Shown in pieces: positions 26,079-34,608 of a stretch of DNA of 64,000 nt. A model generated the notes under the pieces. The model had not been told where the DNA came from, did not search any database, and saw only the letters and a program-made list of their open reading frames with translations. Origin of the DNA: Olleya namhaensis. Lineage in GTDB: Bacteria; Bacteroidota; Bacteroidia; Flavobacteriales; Flavobacteriaceae. The position numbers and the translations under genes are program-made. The stretch covers positions 248,001 through 312,000 of the forward strand of contig NZ_FORM01000002.1 in assembly GCF_900114005.1 (NCBI RefSeq), written 5' to 3'. Every line of letters begins with the position of its first letter. Position 1 is the stretch's first letter.

Positions 26079-28169
26079 TTAAACGGTTGTGATTGCTTGT
26101 TCTCTAAATGTTCTTACTTTCTCCAAAAACTGCGTTGCATTTTGGATATATCGAGAAGCAAACGCTTCCGTTGGAGGAAACACTTTTATTTGGTAGATTA
26201 AATCTGAAAAAGAAACTCCTAAGTCTATTTTATTTGAGGCCACAAACAACTCGTCAAACTGACTTACAATACCAGCTTGTGTATTTGTTTTTATGTTTTC
26301 AGAAATTAATATCGCTTTCGCGGAATTAACCATAGATCGGTACGCTTCGTAGATAGCACCCGAGTAAACTTTGTCATTAAAGGATTGTTGCGCTTCTGCA
26401 ATTTTTTCATCACTTTCAAGAAACAATGTTGCAATTAAATCAATAACAACACCTGCACACTCTCCCACACCAATAGCTTTAACATAAGCTTCTTCGGTTC
26501 CCCAATCAATAAAATCTTCTTGTGTTAGGTTGTCAACATCAGATAAATCTGTAAGTAATTGATAAAAATACTTTTCGCCTTGTTGTTTATAATATTCAGA
26601 AAACACAAGCCCGTTAGCATTAGCTTCAAAATCGTTTAAAATACGACGCAACGCTTCTGGACCTCTTCTACTTGGCACTTTTACAACCTTATCTGCAAAA
26701 TAAGCATTACCATCTCCAAGATTTGCACCACCTAAAAGCACTTGTAATGCAGGAGCAACCAGCTTATCTTTTGTACGAATAGACATCCCTTGAAAACCAA
26801 TATTTGCCATATTGTGTTGTCCACAAGCATTCATACACCCACTAATTTTAATCACTAAATCTTGATTAGATAAGTATTGAGGATATTCTGCTTTTATAAC
26901 ACGTTCCAATTCTTCCGCTATTCCCGTACTACTAGCAATACCTAAATTACAGGTATCAGTACCAGGACAAGCTGTAATATCTACAGCTTTATTATAACCG
27001 GCTTCCGTAAACCCTAATTTTTTTAATTCAGTATAAAAAAATGGAAGCAACTCTGCTTTCACAAACGGAATTAAGATGTTTTGTCTTAATGATAAACGGA
27101 TTTCTCCAGCAGCATACTGCTCCACTAAATCTGCTAATAATCTTGCTTTATCTGTGTAAAAATCGCCTAATAACACTTTAATACCAATAGCAAAATAACC
27201 GTTTTGCTTTTGTGGTATTACATTAGTCGCTTGCCATAAATTATAAGTTTCAGTATCCTCAATAGTTATAACCGGAGCTTTAACTGAGACCGGTATTGAA
27301 GCTGAATAATTGGCTTCATCAATAGTAACCGTCTTAAATTCTATTGCATTTTGTTCTTCTTCAACTAAAATTTTAAACGCTTCTAAACCAATATCTTTTA
27401 TTAAGAATTTTAATCTTGCTTTCGCACGACTTTTACGTTCGCCATAACGATCAAAAACTCTTAAAACACCTTCCATTAATGGAATGATTTTGTCTGAAGC
27501 TAAAAAGGTATAAAACAAATCTGCGTGTCTTGGCTGAGACCCCAGTCCACCACCAAGCATTACTTTAAATCCTTTAACACCGTTTTCAATCTTAGCAATA
27601 AATCCTAAATCGTGCATGTATGATAAACCAGTATCTTCATCTGTACCAGAAAAAGACACTTTAAACTTACGTCCCATTTCTTGACAGATTGGGTTTCGTA
27701 AAAAGAATTTAAAAACAGCATCCGCATAAGGAGACACATCAAAAGGCTCGTTACGATCTATCCCTGCAGTTTCACTAGCTGTTACATTTCTTACCGCATT
27801 ACCACAAGCTTCCCTTAGTGTGACATTATCACGCTCTAATTCTGCCCAAAGTTCTGGCGTACGTTGTAAATCTACATAATGGATTTGGATGTCTTGACGT
27901 GTAGTAATGTGCAACCTACTTCTAGAATACTCATCAGACACCTCGGCAATACGACGCAATTGGTTACTTAACACTTTCCCGTAAGGTAGTTTTATTCTAA
28001 TCATTTGTACGCCTTCCTGACGCTGACCGTAAACCCCACGTGCTAAACGTAAACTTCTAAATTTTTCTTCATCAATTTTCCCGTTATTAAACAGCTCAAT
28101 CTTATTGGCTAATTCAACAATATCCTTTTGTACTAAAGGGTTTTCAATTTCTGTTCTAAAACTTTGCAT
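26079..28169 (-). CDS. Siroheme/[4Fe-4S] nitrite-sulfite reductase with C-terminal helical extension
   Basis: 696 residues. Two ferredoxin-like half-domains (e.g. GVYGQRQEGVQMIRIKLPYG and GYFAIGIKVLLGDF) are followed by cluster and siroheme ligands TACPGTDTCNLG (C401, C407) and SGCMNACGQH (C445, C449). The hemoprotein core ends near 545. About 140 extra, mostly helical residues follow (~560-696, YEAYRSMVNSAKAIL), resembling a HEPN-type bundle and absent from CysI. Neighbours (cysH, siroheme synthesis, ferredoxin reductase, cysE/M) indicate sulfite as substrate and ferredoxin as donor (inference). A candidate Rrf2 operator precedes it at 28181-28209. Confidence 0.9.
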   Translation of the reverse strand: MQSFRTEIENPLVQKDIVELANKIELFNNGKIDEEKFRSLRLARGVYGQRQEGVQMIRIKLPYGKVLSNQLRRIAEVSDEYSRSRLHITTRQDIQIHYVDLQRTPELWAELERDNVTLREACGNAVRNVTASETAGIDRNEPFDVSPYADAVFKFFLRNPICQEMGRKFKVSFSGTDEDTGLSYMHDLGFIAKIENGVKGFKVMLGGGLGSQPRHADLFYTFLASDKIIPLMEGVLRVFDRYGERKSRAKARLKFLIKDIGLEAFKILVEEEQNAIEFKTVTIDEANYSASIPVSVKAPVITIEDTETYNLWQATNVIPQKQNGYFAIGIKVLLGDFYTDKARLLADLVEQYAAGEIRLSLRQNILIPFVKAELLPFFYTELKKLGFTEAGYNKAVDITACPGTDTCNLGIASSTGIAEELERVIKAEYPQYLSNQDLVIKISGCMNACGQHNMANIGFQGMSIRTKDKLVAPALQVLLGGANLGDGNAYFADKVVKVPSRRGPEALRRILNDFEANANGLVFSEYYKQQGEKYFYQLLTDLSDVDNLTQEDFIDWGTEEAYVKAIGVGECAGVVIDLIATLFLESDEKIAEAQQSFNDKVYSGAIYEAYRSMVNSAKAILISENIKTNTQAGIVSQFDELFVASNKIDLGVSFSDLIYQIKVFPPTEAFASRYIQNATQFLEKVRTFREQAITTV
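26311..26325. repeat. Short palindromic element inside the sulfite reductase coding region
   Basis: TTCCGCGAAAGCGAT (minus strand) is the same core as the intergenic element at 33216-33232, here translated as part of NSAKAI in the C-terminal extension. It may be a captured repeat or convergence on a common motif. Confidence 0.4.
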
Positions 28170-28180
28170 TATCTTATATA

Positions 28181-28209
28181 TAATCCCTATAGACTTTGTA
28201 GGGTAATTA
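28181..28209. promoter_or_regulatory. Candidate Rrf2 operator upstream of sulfite reductase
   Basis: TAATCCCTATAGACTTTGTA followed by GGGTAATTA places CCCTA and TAGGG arms around a 9-bp centre, 12-40 bp before the reductase start. The same arrangement recurs upstream of cysH (28889-28915), agreeing at nearly all positions including the CTATAGA centre. Confidence 0.7.
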
Positions 28210-28248
28210 GAATTGATTTATAAAATTATTTTATTTATAGTTATTTAA

Positions 28249-28869
28249 CTACTGTAAATGGATACCACACTCTCTATTTTGCAAAGCCTTTATAGGATCA
28301 AAATAGTCACTGTTTTTTGGCAAATTATTCTTGATAAGGTAATTGTCCAAATCAGCATCAGTACACCAATAAAAAGGACTAATTTTTAAAATCCCATCTT
28401 TACTGTAACTTAAAATATCTTTTTTACTTCTTAATTCTGTTTGTCTCACTCTAATATTAGTAAACCACAAATCAGGATTAGTTTCTTTTAAAGCTCTTCT
28501 AAATGGTTCCAATTTAACTAATTCAGAAAACGCCTCGTGGTTATCATCCTCAACACTCGGCACACCAATTGTAGCATCTATTTCCGCTTTACTTTTAACA
28601 GATTGATACTTTTTTATATTCAACTGGTAGGTTTTAATAAGATCTTCCGCATGAGCATAAGTACTTGGTTGATTATATAACGTATCACACCAAATTACTT
28701 TTATATCCTTATCGTGCTTAGACATTTTACTTAAGAGAATAGCAGAATAGACACCAAAACTTGTAGTCACAATTCTATTATCTGACAACCCCAAAGCCCA
28801 TTCAATAATTTGATCTGGTGTTTGATGTCTTAATTCTTTATTTATTTTATTTATATCCAATTCTATCAT
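28249..28869 (-). CDS. cysH: Phosphoadenylyl-sulfate reductase family protein (CysH)
   Basis: 206 residues, somewhat shorter than typical (~230-245). An adenine-nucleotide alpha-hydrolase fold is followed by the catalytic tail RECGIHLQ, with the nucleophilic Cys of CysH near the C terminus. The double-Cys and CxxC ligands of [4Fe-4S] APS reductases are missing, so a PAPS-type, cluster-free enzyme working with thioredoxin is expected. It reduces activated sulfate to sulfite for the next gene. ATP sulfurylase and APS kinase genes, which often sit beside it, are absent here. Promoter and operator lie at 28889-28950. Confidence 0.85.
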   Translation of the reverse strand: MIELDINKINKELRHQTPDQIIEWALGLSDNRIVTTSFGVYSAILLSKMSKHDKDIKVIWCDTLYNQPSTYAHAEDLIKTYQLNIKKYQSVKSKAEIDATIGVPSVEDDNHEAFSELVKLEPFRRALKETNPDLWFTNIRVRQTELRSKKDILSYSKDGILKISPFYWCTDADLDNYLIKNNLPKNSDYFDPIKALQNRECGIHLQ

Positions 28870-28888
28870 TACATTCCAACATTTTACT

Positions 28889-28915
28889 ATTACCCTATAG
28901 ATTTAGTAGGGTAAT
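28889..28915. promoter_or_regulatory. Candidate Rrf2 operator upstream of cysH
   Basis: ATTACCCTATAGATTTAGTA followed by GGGTAAT has arms ATTACCCTA/TAGGGTAAT, a 9-bp perfect inverted repeat. It lies just downstream of the -7 box (28920-28927), where a bound repressor would cover the start of transcription, and 77 bp from the Rrf2 regulator gene. Confidence 0.75.
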
Positions 28916-28919
28916 AGTG

Positions 28920-28950
28920 CAAACCTATAAATTTATATGTTATAAATCAA
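28920..28950 (-). promoter_or_regulatory. cysH promoter
   Basis: Minus strand: TTG (28950-28948), a 20-bp spacer and TAGGTTTG (28927-28920), a full match to TAnnTTTG. The predicted start falls within the 28889-28915 operator. Confidence 0.55.
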
Positions 28951-28991
28951 GAATAATAGTTAAAAAAATAGGGGTGATTATTGAGAATCTG

Positions 28992-29402
28992 CTAATTAGA
29001 TAAATCCGCTAATGTCGTATTTCTAAAAATCTCTAATGTACTATCACGTACTTTAAGCATAATTTTATTGACTGCACAAATATCCTCATCTGGACAATCT
29101 TGACATTTTTCGTAAAAGTTTAAACTTACGCAAGGCACCATGGCTATTGGACCTTCCAAGACTCTCATAACTTCCGTCATAGGAATATCTTTTGGGTTTT
29201 TCAATAAATAATAACCACCACCTTTGCCTTTTTTAGAACCTAAAAAACCACTTTTACGAAGCGATAATAAAATCGTTTCTAAAAATTTTAAAGAAATATT
29301 TTCGCTTTCAGATATTGTAGCAATTCTAACAGGCACATGTGTATCCTGTCTTGCTAGAAAAGTAAGCGCCTTAATTCCGTATTTTGTTTTTTTAGAAAGC
29401 AT
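28992..29402 (-). CDS. Rrf2-family transcriptional regulator with four cysteines
   Basis: 136 residues. A winged-helix N terminus (KKTKYGIKALTFLAR...ISESENISLKFLETILLSLRKSGFLGSKKGKGGGYYL) is of the Rrf2/IscR/CymR type. The C-terminal half has C91, C100, C103 and C109 (C-x8-C-x2-C-x5-C), more cysteines than CymR and spaced differently from the three of IscR, so a metal or Fe-S cluster could be sensed. It sits between metF and cysH on the same strand. By analogy with CymR and from the adjacent repeated operators, I infer that it represses the sulfite/sulfate assimilation genes. It may be co-transcribed with metF (26-bp gap). Confidence 0.88.
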   Translation of the reverse strand: MLSKKTKYGIKALTFLARQDTHVPVRIATISESENISLKFLETILLSLRKSGFLGSKKGKGGGYYLLKNPKDIPMTEVMRVLEGPIAMVPCVSLNFYEKCQDCPDEDICAVNKIMLKVRDSTLEIFRNTTLADLSN

Positions 29403-29428
29403 GATACAAAAGTAAGCGTTTTTTATTA

Positions 29429-30385
29429 TTAAAAAACAGCTTCTGCGATTGCTTTTATATTATCACTTTTTCCCATCGAATAGTAATGTAGCATCGGTAA
29501 TCCTGCTTTTTTAAGCTCTAAAGATTGCTGTATACACCACTCAATACCAACCTGCCTAACCTCAACATTTGTTTTACATTTAATAATACTTTTAATTAAC
29601 GCTTCTGGTAAATCCACATGAAAACGATGCGGAATAACATTTAACTGTTTTAAAGTAGATATTGGTTTTAATCCCGGGATAATCGGGACCGTAATCCCCT
29701 CACTCCTACATTTGTCTACAAACTGAAAGTACTTTTCGTTATCAAAAAACATTTGTGTGACCACATATTCAGCGCCATTTTTAATCTTCTTTTTCAAAAA
29801 ATGAATATCACTATCCAAACTCGGTGCCTCCATATGTTTTTCAGGATACGCACCAACTCCAACGCAAAAATCTGTGGCACTACAATTAAGTAATTGATCA
29901 TCTAAATAATTAGCCTTATTAAGCGCTGCTATTTGTTTTACCAAATCACTAGCATAGGCATGGCCCTCTTTTTCTGGCGTAAAATAGGTTTCGGTTTTAA
30001 CCGCATCACCACGTAACGCCATAACATTGTCAATATTTAAAAAATCCAAATCAATCAAAAAATTCTCAGTATCCTCTTTAGTAAAACCACCACATAAAAT
30101 ATGCGGAATAGCATCCACATTATATTTATTCTGGATAGCAGCACAAATACCAACCGTGCCCGGACGCTTTTTAACCACCTGTTTTTTAAGCAAACCATCA
30201 CCCAAATCCTTATAAACATATTCCTCACGGTGATACGTCACATCAATAAAAGGCGGATTAAAGGCCATTAATGGATCAATATTATCAAAAATCTTCTGTA
30301 TGTGTTGCCCTTTTAAAGGTGGTAAAATCTCGAAAGAAAATTGCGTTTTCCCTTCACCTCTACTTATATGTTCTGTTACTTTCAT
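29429..30385 (-). CDS. metF: Methylenetetrahydrofolate reductase
   Basis: 318 residues, TIM-barrel family. N-terminal FSFEILPPLKG holds the conserved Glu; VMALRGD, the YVVTQMFFDNEKYFQFVDKCR segment and PIIPGLKPIST are typical. It reduces 5,10-methylene-THF to 5-methyl-THF using FAD, supplying the methyl donor to the split methionine synthase immediately upstream. A 112-bp gap to that gene contains repeat copy 2. Confidence 0.96.
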   Translation of the reverse strand: MKVTEHISRGEGKTQFSFEILPPLKGQHIQKIFDNIDPLMAFNPPFIDVTYHREEYVYKDLGDGLLKKQVVKKRPGTVGICAAIQNKYNVDAIPHILCGGFTKEDTENFLIDLDFLNIDNVMALRGDAVKTETYFTPEKEGHAYASDLVKQIAALNKANYLDDQLLNCSATDFCVGVGAYPEKHMEAPSLDSDIHFLKKKIKNGAEYVVTQMFFDNEKYFQFVDKCRSEGITVPIIPGLKPISTLKQLNVIPHRFHVDLPEALIKSIIKCKTNVEVRQVGIEWCIQQSLELKKAGLPMLHYYSMGKSDNIKAIAEAVF

Positions 30386-30420
30386 TTTGTGCCTAAAATT
30401 ATTTCAGTACTATTTTTTTT

Positions 30421-30496
30421 GGCGTTACCGCAAGGGTCGCGCTTTCACTACTCGCTCTCTGCGAGGAGCTCAGACAAACCGTTCAATCACTAACGC
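30421..30496 (+). repeat. Dispersed intergenic element, copy 2
   Basis: It begins GGCGTTACCGCAAGGGTCGC and ends CACTAACGC. Head and tail are inverted relatives (GGCGTTA/TAACGC). It ends 1 bp from the stop codon of the metH C-terminal gene and lies between two genes of the same operon, so it must be transcribed and is possibly folded in the mRNA. Confidence 0.8.
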
Positions 30497-30497
30497 A

Positions 30498-33209
30498 CTA
30501 ATCCGCTAAATTTGGGTTTAGCCATTTGGTTGCTTCTGCTTTACTAATGCCTCTGCGTTTTGCATAATCATTTAATTGATCTTCTTTTATTTTTCCTAAG
30601 CCAAAATACTTAGCCTCTGGATTTCCAAAATAGTAACCACTTACACTAGCTGCAGGCCACATGGCTAGACTCTCTGTTAATTGCACACCAATATTTTCTT
30701 CAACCTTTAACAGCTTCCAAATGGTTTGCTTTTCTAGATGATCTGGACAAGCAGGATAGCCAGGTGCTGGCCTAATGCCCTTATAATTTTCTTTAATCAA
30801 ATCTTGATTAGTAAGACTTTCGTCTTGTGCATACCCCCAATGGTTGGTTCTAACTTCTTTATGCAAATATTCGGCGAAAGCCTCCGCTAAACGATCAGCT
30901 AATGCTTTTATCATAATCGAATTATAGTCATCGTTATCATCCTCAAACTGCTTAGCTAATGCTGCAGTTCCAAATCCAGTAGATACACAAAAAGCGCCCA
31001 TATAATCTTGGATTCCGGTGTCTTTTGGTGCAATAAAATCTGCTAATGCATGATTAGGCACACCGTCTCTTTTCTTCAATTGTTGACGTAAGGTTAAGAA
31101 GGTTAGTTGGTCCTCCTGATTATGAGATACTGAAACAAGTTCAGCATCACGTCCTTTGAGAGTAACCTCAATATCATCATCGTTTACAGTATTTGCAGGA
31201 AATAATCCAAAAACAGCTTTAGCTTTTAATAACTTTTGATCAAAAATTTTCTGTAATAATTCTTGAGCATCAGCAAACAAATCCGTTGCTTGTTCTCCAA
31301 CAATAGTATCCGTTAAAATATCAGGATATTTACCATGTAAATCCCAACTTCTAAAAAACGGGGACCAATCTATAAACGACTCTAATTTAGTAATATCAAA
31401 ATCTTCAATGATCTCGATGCCCAATTGCTTAGGTTTTACAATAGTGGTGGTATTCCAATCGATTGGAAACTTTCTTTTCCTAGCGTCTTCAATGGTGATA
31501 TAGTCCTTTTGTTTTGTTCTATTTAAAAACTGCTCTCTAAACTTATCATACTCCGTTCTAATCTGTTCTTTATAAACAACATTATTTTTGTTTAACAGCT
31601 CGCCAACCACAGTTACTGCTCTAGATGCATCATTAATATGCACAACGGTATCTTTATAATGTGGTGCAATCTTAACAGAAGTATGCGCTTTGGACGTTGT
31701 TGCACCTCCAATAATTAACGGAATATCTAAATTATTTTTCTCCATTTCTTTAGAGATATAAACCATCTCATCCAACGATGGTGTTATTAATCCACTTAAA
31801 CCAATAATATCCACTTGCTCTCTAATAGCAGTTTCTATTATTTTTTCTGGCGGAACCATAACGCCTAGATCCACAATCTCATAATTGTTACAACCCAAAA
31901 CAACACTCACTATATTTTTTCCAATATCGTGCACATCTCCTTTTACCGTTGCCATTAAAATTTTACCAGCAAACTCCTGTTTTCCGTCTTTTTCTGCTTC
32001 TATAAAAGGTTGCAAATAAGCAACTGCTTTTTTCATTACTCTAGCCGATTTTACAACTTGTGGTAAAAACATTTTTCCGCTACCAAACAAATCTCCAACA
32101 ACACTCATTCCAATCATTAAATTACCTTCAATAACTTCAATTGGTCTTTTAGCAATTAGCCTTGCTTCTTCAACATCTTCAATAATAAAGGCATCAATCC
32201 CTTTAACTAACGCATGTGTAATTCGTTTTTGAAGTGGTTCGCTTCTCCATTCCTGAACAGCCACATCGGCTGCTTTATAATTATCTTTAACCGTTTCTGC
32301 ATAATCCAATAAGCGCTCTGTAGCATCGTCACGTCTATCAAACAAAACATCTTCCACACACTGTAACAAGGCTTTATCAATTTCGTCATAAATCTCAAGC
32401 ATCGTTGGATTTACAATTCCCATATTCATCCCATTTTTAATGGCGTGATATAAAAATGAAGAATGCATGGCTTCGCGCACTGTATTGTTTCCTCTAAAAG
32501 AAAACGACACATTACTAACACCTCCAGACACATTAGCATAAGGTAAATTTTCTCGAATCCATTTTGTGGCATTAAAAAAATCTAATGCATTTTTTCTATG
32601 TTCTTCCATTCCTGTTGCTACAGGAAAAATATTAGGATCAAAAATAATGTCCTGCGGAGGAAACCCCACGGTATTGACTAAAACGTCGTAAGACCGTTTA
32701 CAAATTTCAATTCTACGCTCATAAGTATCTGCCTGACCATCTTCGTCAAAAGCCATAACAATTACAGCTGCTCCATAACGTTTAACTAATTTAGCCTGAT
32801 GTATAAAATTAGCTTCACCTTCTTTTAAACTTATAGAATTAACAACTGATTTACCCTGGACCACCTTTAAGCCGGCTTCAATAATTTCCCATTTAGAGCT
32901 ATCAATCATTATAGGGATTCTGGAAATATCAGGTTCTGAAGCAATCAGGTTTAAAAAGGTGGTCATGGCATAAACCCCATCCAACATCCCTTCGTCCATG
33001 TTGACATCTAAAATTTGCGCGCCACCATCTACTTGGTCTCTTGCAACCTCTAAAGCTTCGTTATATTTTTCTTCTTTAATTAATCTTAAAAACTTACGAG
33101 ACCCAGTAACATTAGTACGTTCTCCTACGTTTATAAAATTACTTTCCGGCGTTACAATTAAGGGTTCTAACCCAGAAAGTGTTAAATATTTATTGGTGCT
33201 TTTTTTCAT
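30498..33209 (-). CDS. metH: Cobalamin-dependent methionine synthase, pterin/B12/activation part
   Basis: 903 residues. Order: methyl-THF (pterin-binding) domain (~1-290; [27 protein letters not shown]), cobalamin cap and binding domain (~330-570; [32 protein letters not shown] carries the DxHxxG cobalt-ligand motif), and the C-terminal SAM-dependent reactivation domain (~590-890; [12 protein letters not shown]). The homocysteine-binding N-terminal module of E. coli MetH is encoded separately by the next gene upstream (33289-34290). Together they re-form the full enzyme. The upstream 79-bp gap contains a small palindromic repeat. Confidence 0.96.
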   Translation of the reverse strand: MKKSTNKYLTLSGLEPLIVTPESNFINVGERTNVTGSRKFLRLIKEEKYNEALEVARDQVDGGAQILDVNMDEGMLDGVYAMTTFLNLIASEPDISRIPIMIDSSKWEIIEAGLKVVQGKSVVNSISLKEGEANFIHQAKLVKRYGAAVIVMAFDEDGQADTYERRIEICKRSYDVLVNTVGFPPQDIIFDPNIFPVATGMEEHRKNALDFFNATKWIRENLPYANVSGGVSNVSFSFRGNNTVREAMHSSFLYHAIKNGMNMGIVNPTMLEIYDEIDKALLQCVEDVLFDRRDDATERLLDYAETVKDNYKAADVAVQEWRSEPLQKRITHALVKGIDAFIIEDVEEARLIAKRPIEVIEGNLMIGMSVVGDLFGSGKMFLPQVVKSARVMKKAVAYLQPFIEAEKDGKQEFAGKILMATVKGDVHDIGKNIVSVVLGCNNYEIVDLGVMVPPEKIIETAIREQVDIIGLSGLITPSLDEMVYISKEMEKNNLDIPLIIGGATTSKAHTSVKIAPHYKDTVVHINDASRAVTVVGELLNKNNVVYKEQIRTEYDKFREQFLNRTKQKDYITIEDARKRKFPIDWNTTTIVKPKQLGIEIIEDFDITKLESFIDWSPFFRSWDLHGKYPDILTDTIVGEQATDLFADAQELLQKIFDQKLLKAKAVFGLFPANTVNDDDIEVTLKGRDAELVSVSHNQEDQLTFLTLRQQLKKRDGVPNHALADFIAPKDTGIQDYMGAFCVSTGFGTAALAKQFEDDNDDYNSIMIKALADRLAEAFAEYLHKEVRTNHWGYAQDESLTNQDLIKENYKGIRPAPGYPACPDHLEKQTIWKLLKVEENIGVQLTESLAMWPAASVSGYYFGNPEAKYFGLGKIKEDQLNDYAKRRGISKAEATKWLNPNLAD

Positions 33210-33215
33210 GTTTAG

Positions 33216-33232
33216 TTTCCGCGAAAGCGATA
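33216..33232. repeat. Short palindromic element between the two metH genes
   Basis: TTTCCGCGAAAGCGATA lies 7 bp upstream of the ATG of the larger metH gene. Same family as the elements at 20712-20767 and 26311-26325. Confidence 0.6.
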
Positions 33233-33288
33233 ATTTACAGGTGTGTTTAAACTATTTTATCAGAAGTAAAAATGTCAACTTGATTATA

Positions 33289-34290
33289 TTAAACAGCAAC
33301 ATCTGTTTGCCTTGGTTTATAGTTTTTAGAAACCTCAGCAATGGCGTTAATATGTTCTGGATTTGTACCACAGCAACCGCCAATAATATTAATTAGACCG
33401 TCTTTTAAGTATGCTTCAATTAAAGCCTGCATCTGTTTGGGTGTTTGATCATACTCGCCAAAAGCATTGGGTAATCCTGCATTTGGATGTGCCGATGTAT
33501 AAAACTCGGTTTGATTAGACAACCGCTTTAAATAAGGTTGCAACTGTTCTGCTCCAAGTGCGCAATTAAAACCAACACTTAACAACGGAATATGAGATAC
33601 CGAAGCCAAAAAAGCTTCTACTGTTTGTCCTGATAATGTGCGCCCAGAAGCGTCTGTTATAGTACCAGACACCATAATTGGAATATCTATATTGCGATCT
33701 TCCTTGACTTCTTCTATAGCAAATAATGCCGCTTTAGCATTTAGAGTATCAAAAATAGTTTCGACTAAAAGCAAATCTACACCGCCATCAATTAAAGCTT
33801 CTACTTGTTGTTTGTAAGCCACCCGTAATTGATCAAAAGTTACCGCACGATATTCTGGTCTATTAACATCAGGGCTTAAACTTGCTGTACGATTTGTTGG
33901 ACCAATACTACCTGCAACAAAACGTGGTTTATCTGGGTTTTTATTAGTGAACTCCGTTGCGACATATTTAGCAATTACAGCAGACTCATAATTAAGTTCA
34001 TAGACTAAATTTTCCATATCATAATCCGCCATAGCTATTGTTGTACCAGAAAATGTATTGGTTTCTACTATATCCGCTCCCGCTTCAAAATACTTACGGT
34101 GTATATCTGCGATAGCATTAGGTTGTGTTAATGACAGCAAATCATTATTTCCTTTTAAGGAAGACGGATAATCCTTAAAACGTTCTCCTCTAAAATCTTC
34201 TTCAGAAAAATTATAACGTTGTAACATAGTTCCCATCGCGCCATCTAAGACTAAAATTCGTTTCTGTATTTCTTTATAAATATCTGCCAT
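33289..34290 (-). CDS. Homocysteine S-methyltransferase module of split methionine synthase
   Basis: 333 residues equal to the first domain of Met[13 protein letters not shown] at the N terminus, [17 protein letters not shown] (zinc-ligand Cys) and the paired-Cys [12 protein letters not shown] near the C terminus give the three zinc ligands that activate homocysteine. It lacks pterin and B12 domains, which lie on the adjacent gene. It could also accept other methyl donors, but adjacency to the complementary MetH part argues for a two-subunit methionine synthase. It abuts the rhodanese gene (10-bp gap). Confidence 0.94.
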   Translation of the reverse strand: MADIYKEIQKRILVLDGAMGTMLQRYNFSEEDFRGERFKDYPSSLKGNNDLLSLTQPNAIADIHRKYFEAGADIVETNTFSGTTIAMADYDMENLVYELNYESAVIAKYVATEFTNKNPDKPRFVAGSIGPTNRTASLSPDVNRPEYRAVTFDQLRVAYKQQVEALIDGGVDLLLVETIFDTLNAKAALFAIEEVKEDRNIDIPIMVSGTITDASGRTLSGQTVEAFLASVSHIPLLSVGFNCALGAEQLQPYLKRLSNQTEFYTSAHPNAGLPNAFGEYDQTPKQMQALIEAYLKDGLINIIGGCCGTNPEHINAIAEVSKNYKPRQTDVAV

Positions 34291-34300
34291 ACCCTATATT

Positions 34301-34591
34301 TTAAAGATAAGATTGAACGTTTTGCCAAGGACCACCATTAATGACATCTACCCCATAATCCGCCAAAAGATCTTTAGCCCTTTCGCTTCTTGCACCACTT
34401 CTGCAACATGTAATAATGGGTTTTTGCAGTGCTTTTACATGCTCAATTTCGTCTTCTAAATCATCCAAAACAATATGCAAGGACTGCTTAACATGACCTT
34501 CATTATATTCTACTTCAGTTCTGACATCTAATATTACAGCACCTTTGTCTAAGTATTCTTGGATGTGTTTAAATTCTGGGTTACTACTCAT
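34301..34591 (-). CDS. Single-domain rhodanese-like protein
   Basis: 96 residues forming one rhodanese domain: GAVILDVRTEVEYNEGHVKQSLHI and the active-site loop ITCCRSGARSERA with the sulfane-carrying Cys followed by R-S-G-A-R. Such proteins hold or transfer persulfide sulfur. Located between the two methionine branches (metZ-like and metH), it probably handles sulfide or persulfide during assimilation, though the partner is unknown. There is no signal peptide, so it is cytoplasmic. Confidence 0.9.
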   Translation of the reverse strand: MSSNPEFKHIQEYLDKGAVILDVRTEVEYNEGHVKQSLHIVLDDLEDEIEHVKALQKPIITCCRSGARSERAKDLLADYGVDVINGGPWQNVQSYL

Positions 34592-34608
34592 AATTTATAT
34601 GTTTTATT

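Noticed and set aside
26079-28169. Assignment as assimilatory nitrite reductase
   Set aside because: The fold cannot distinguish the two, but cysH, cysE, cysM and the methionine genes around it favour sulfite; no nitrate or nitrite transport genes are nearby.
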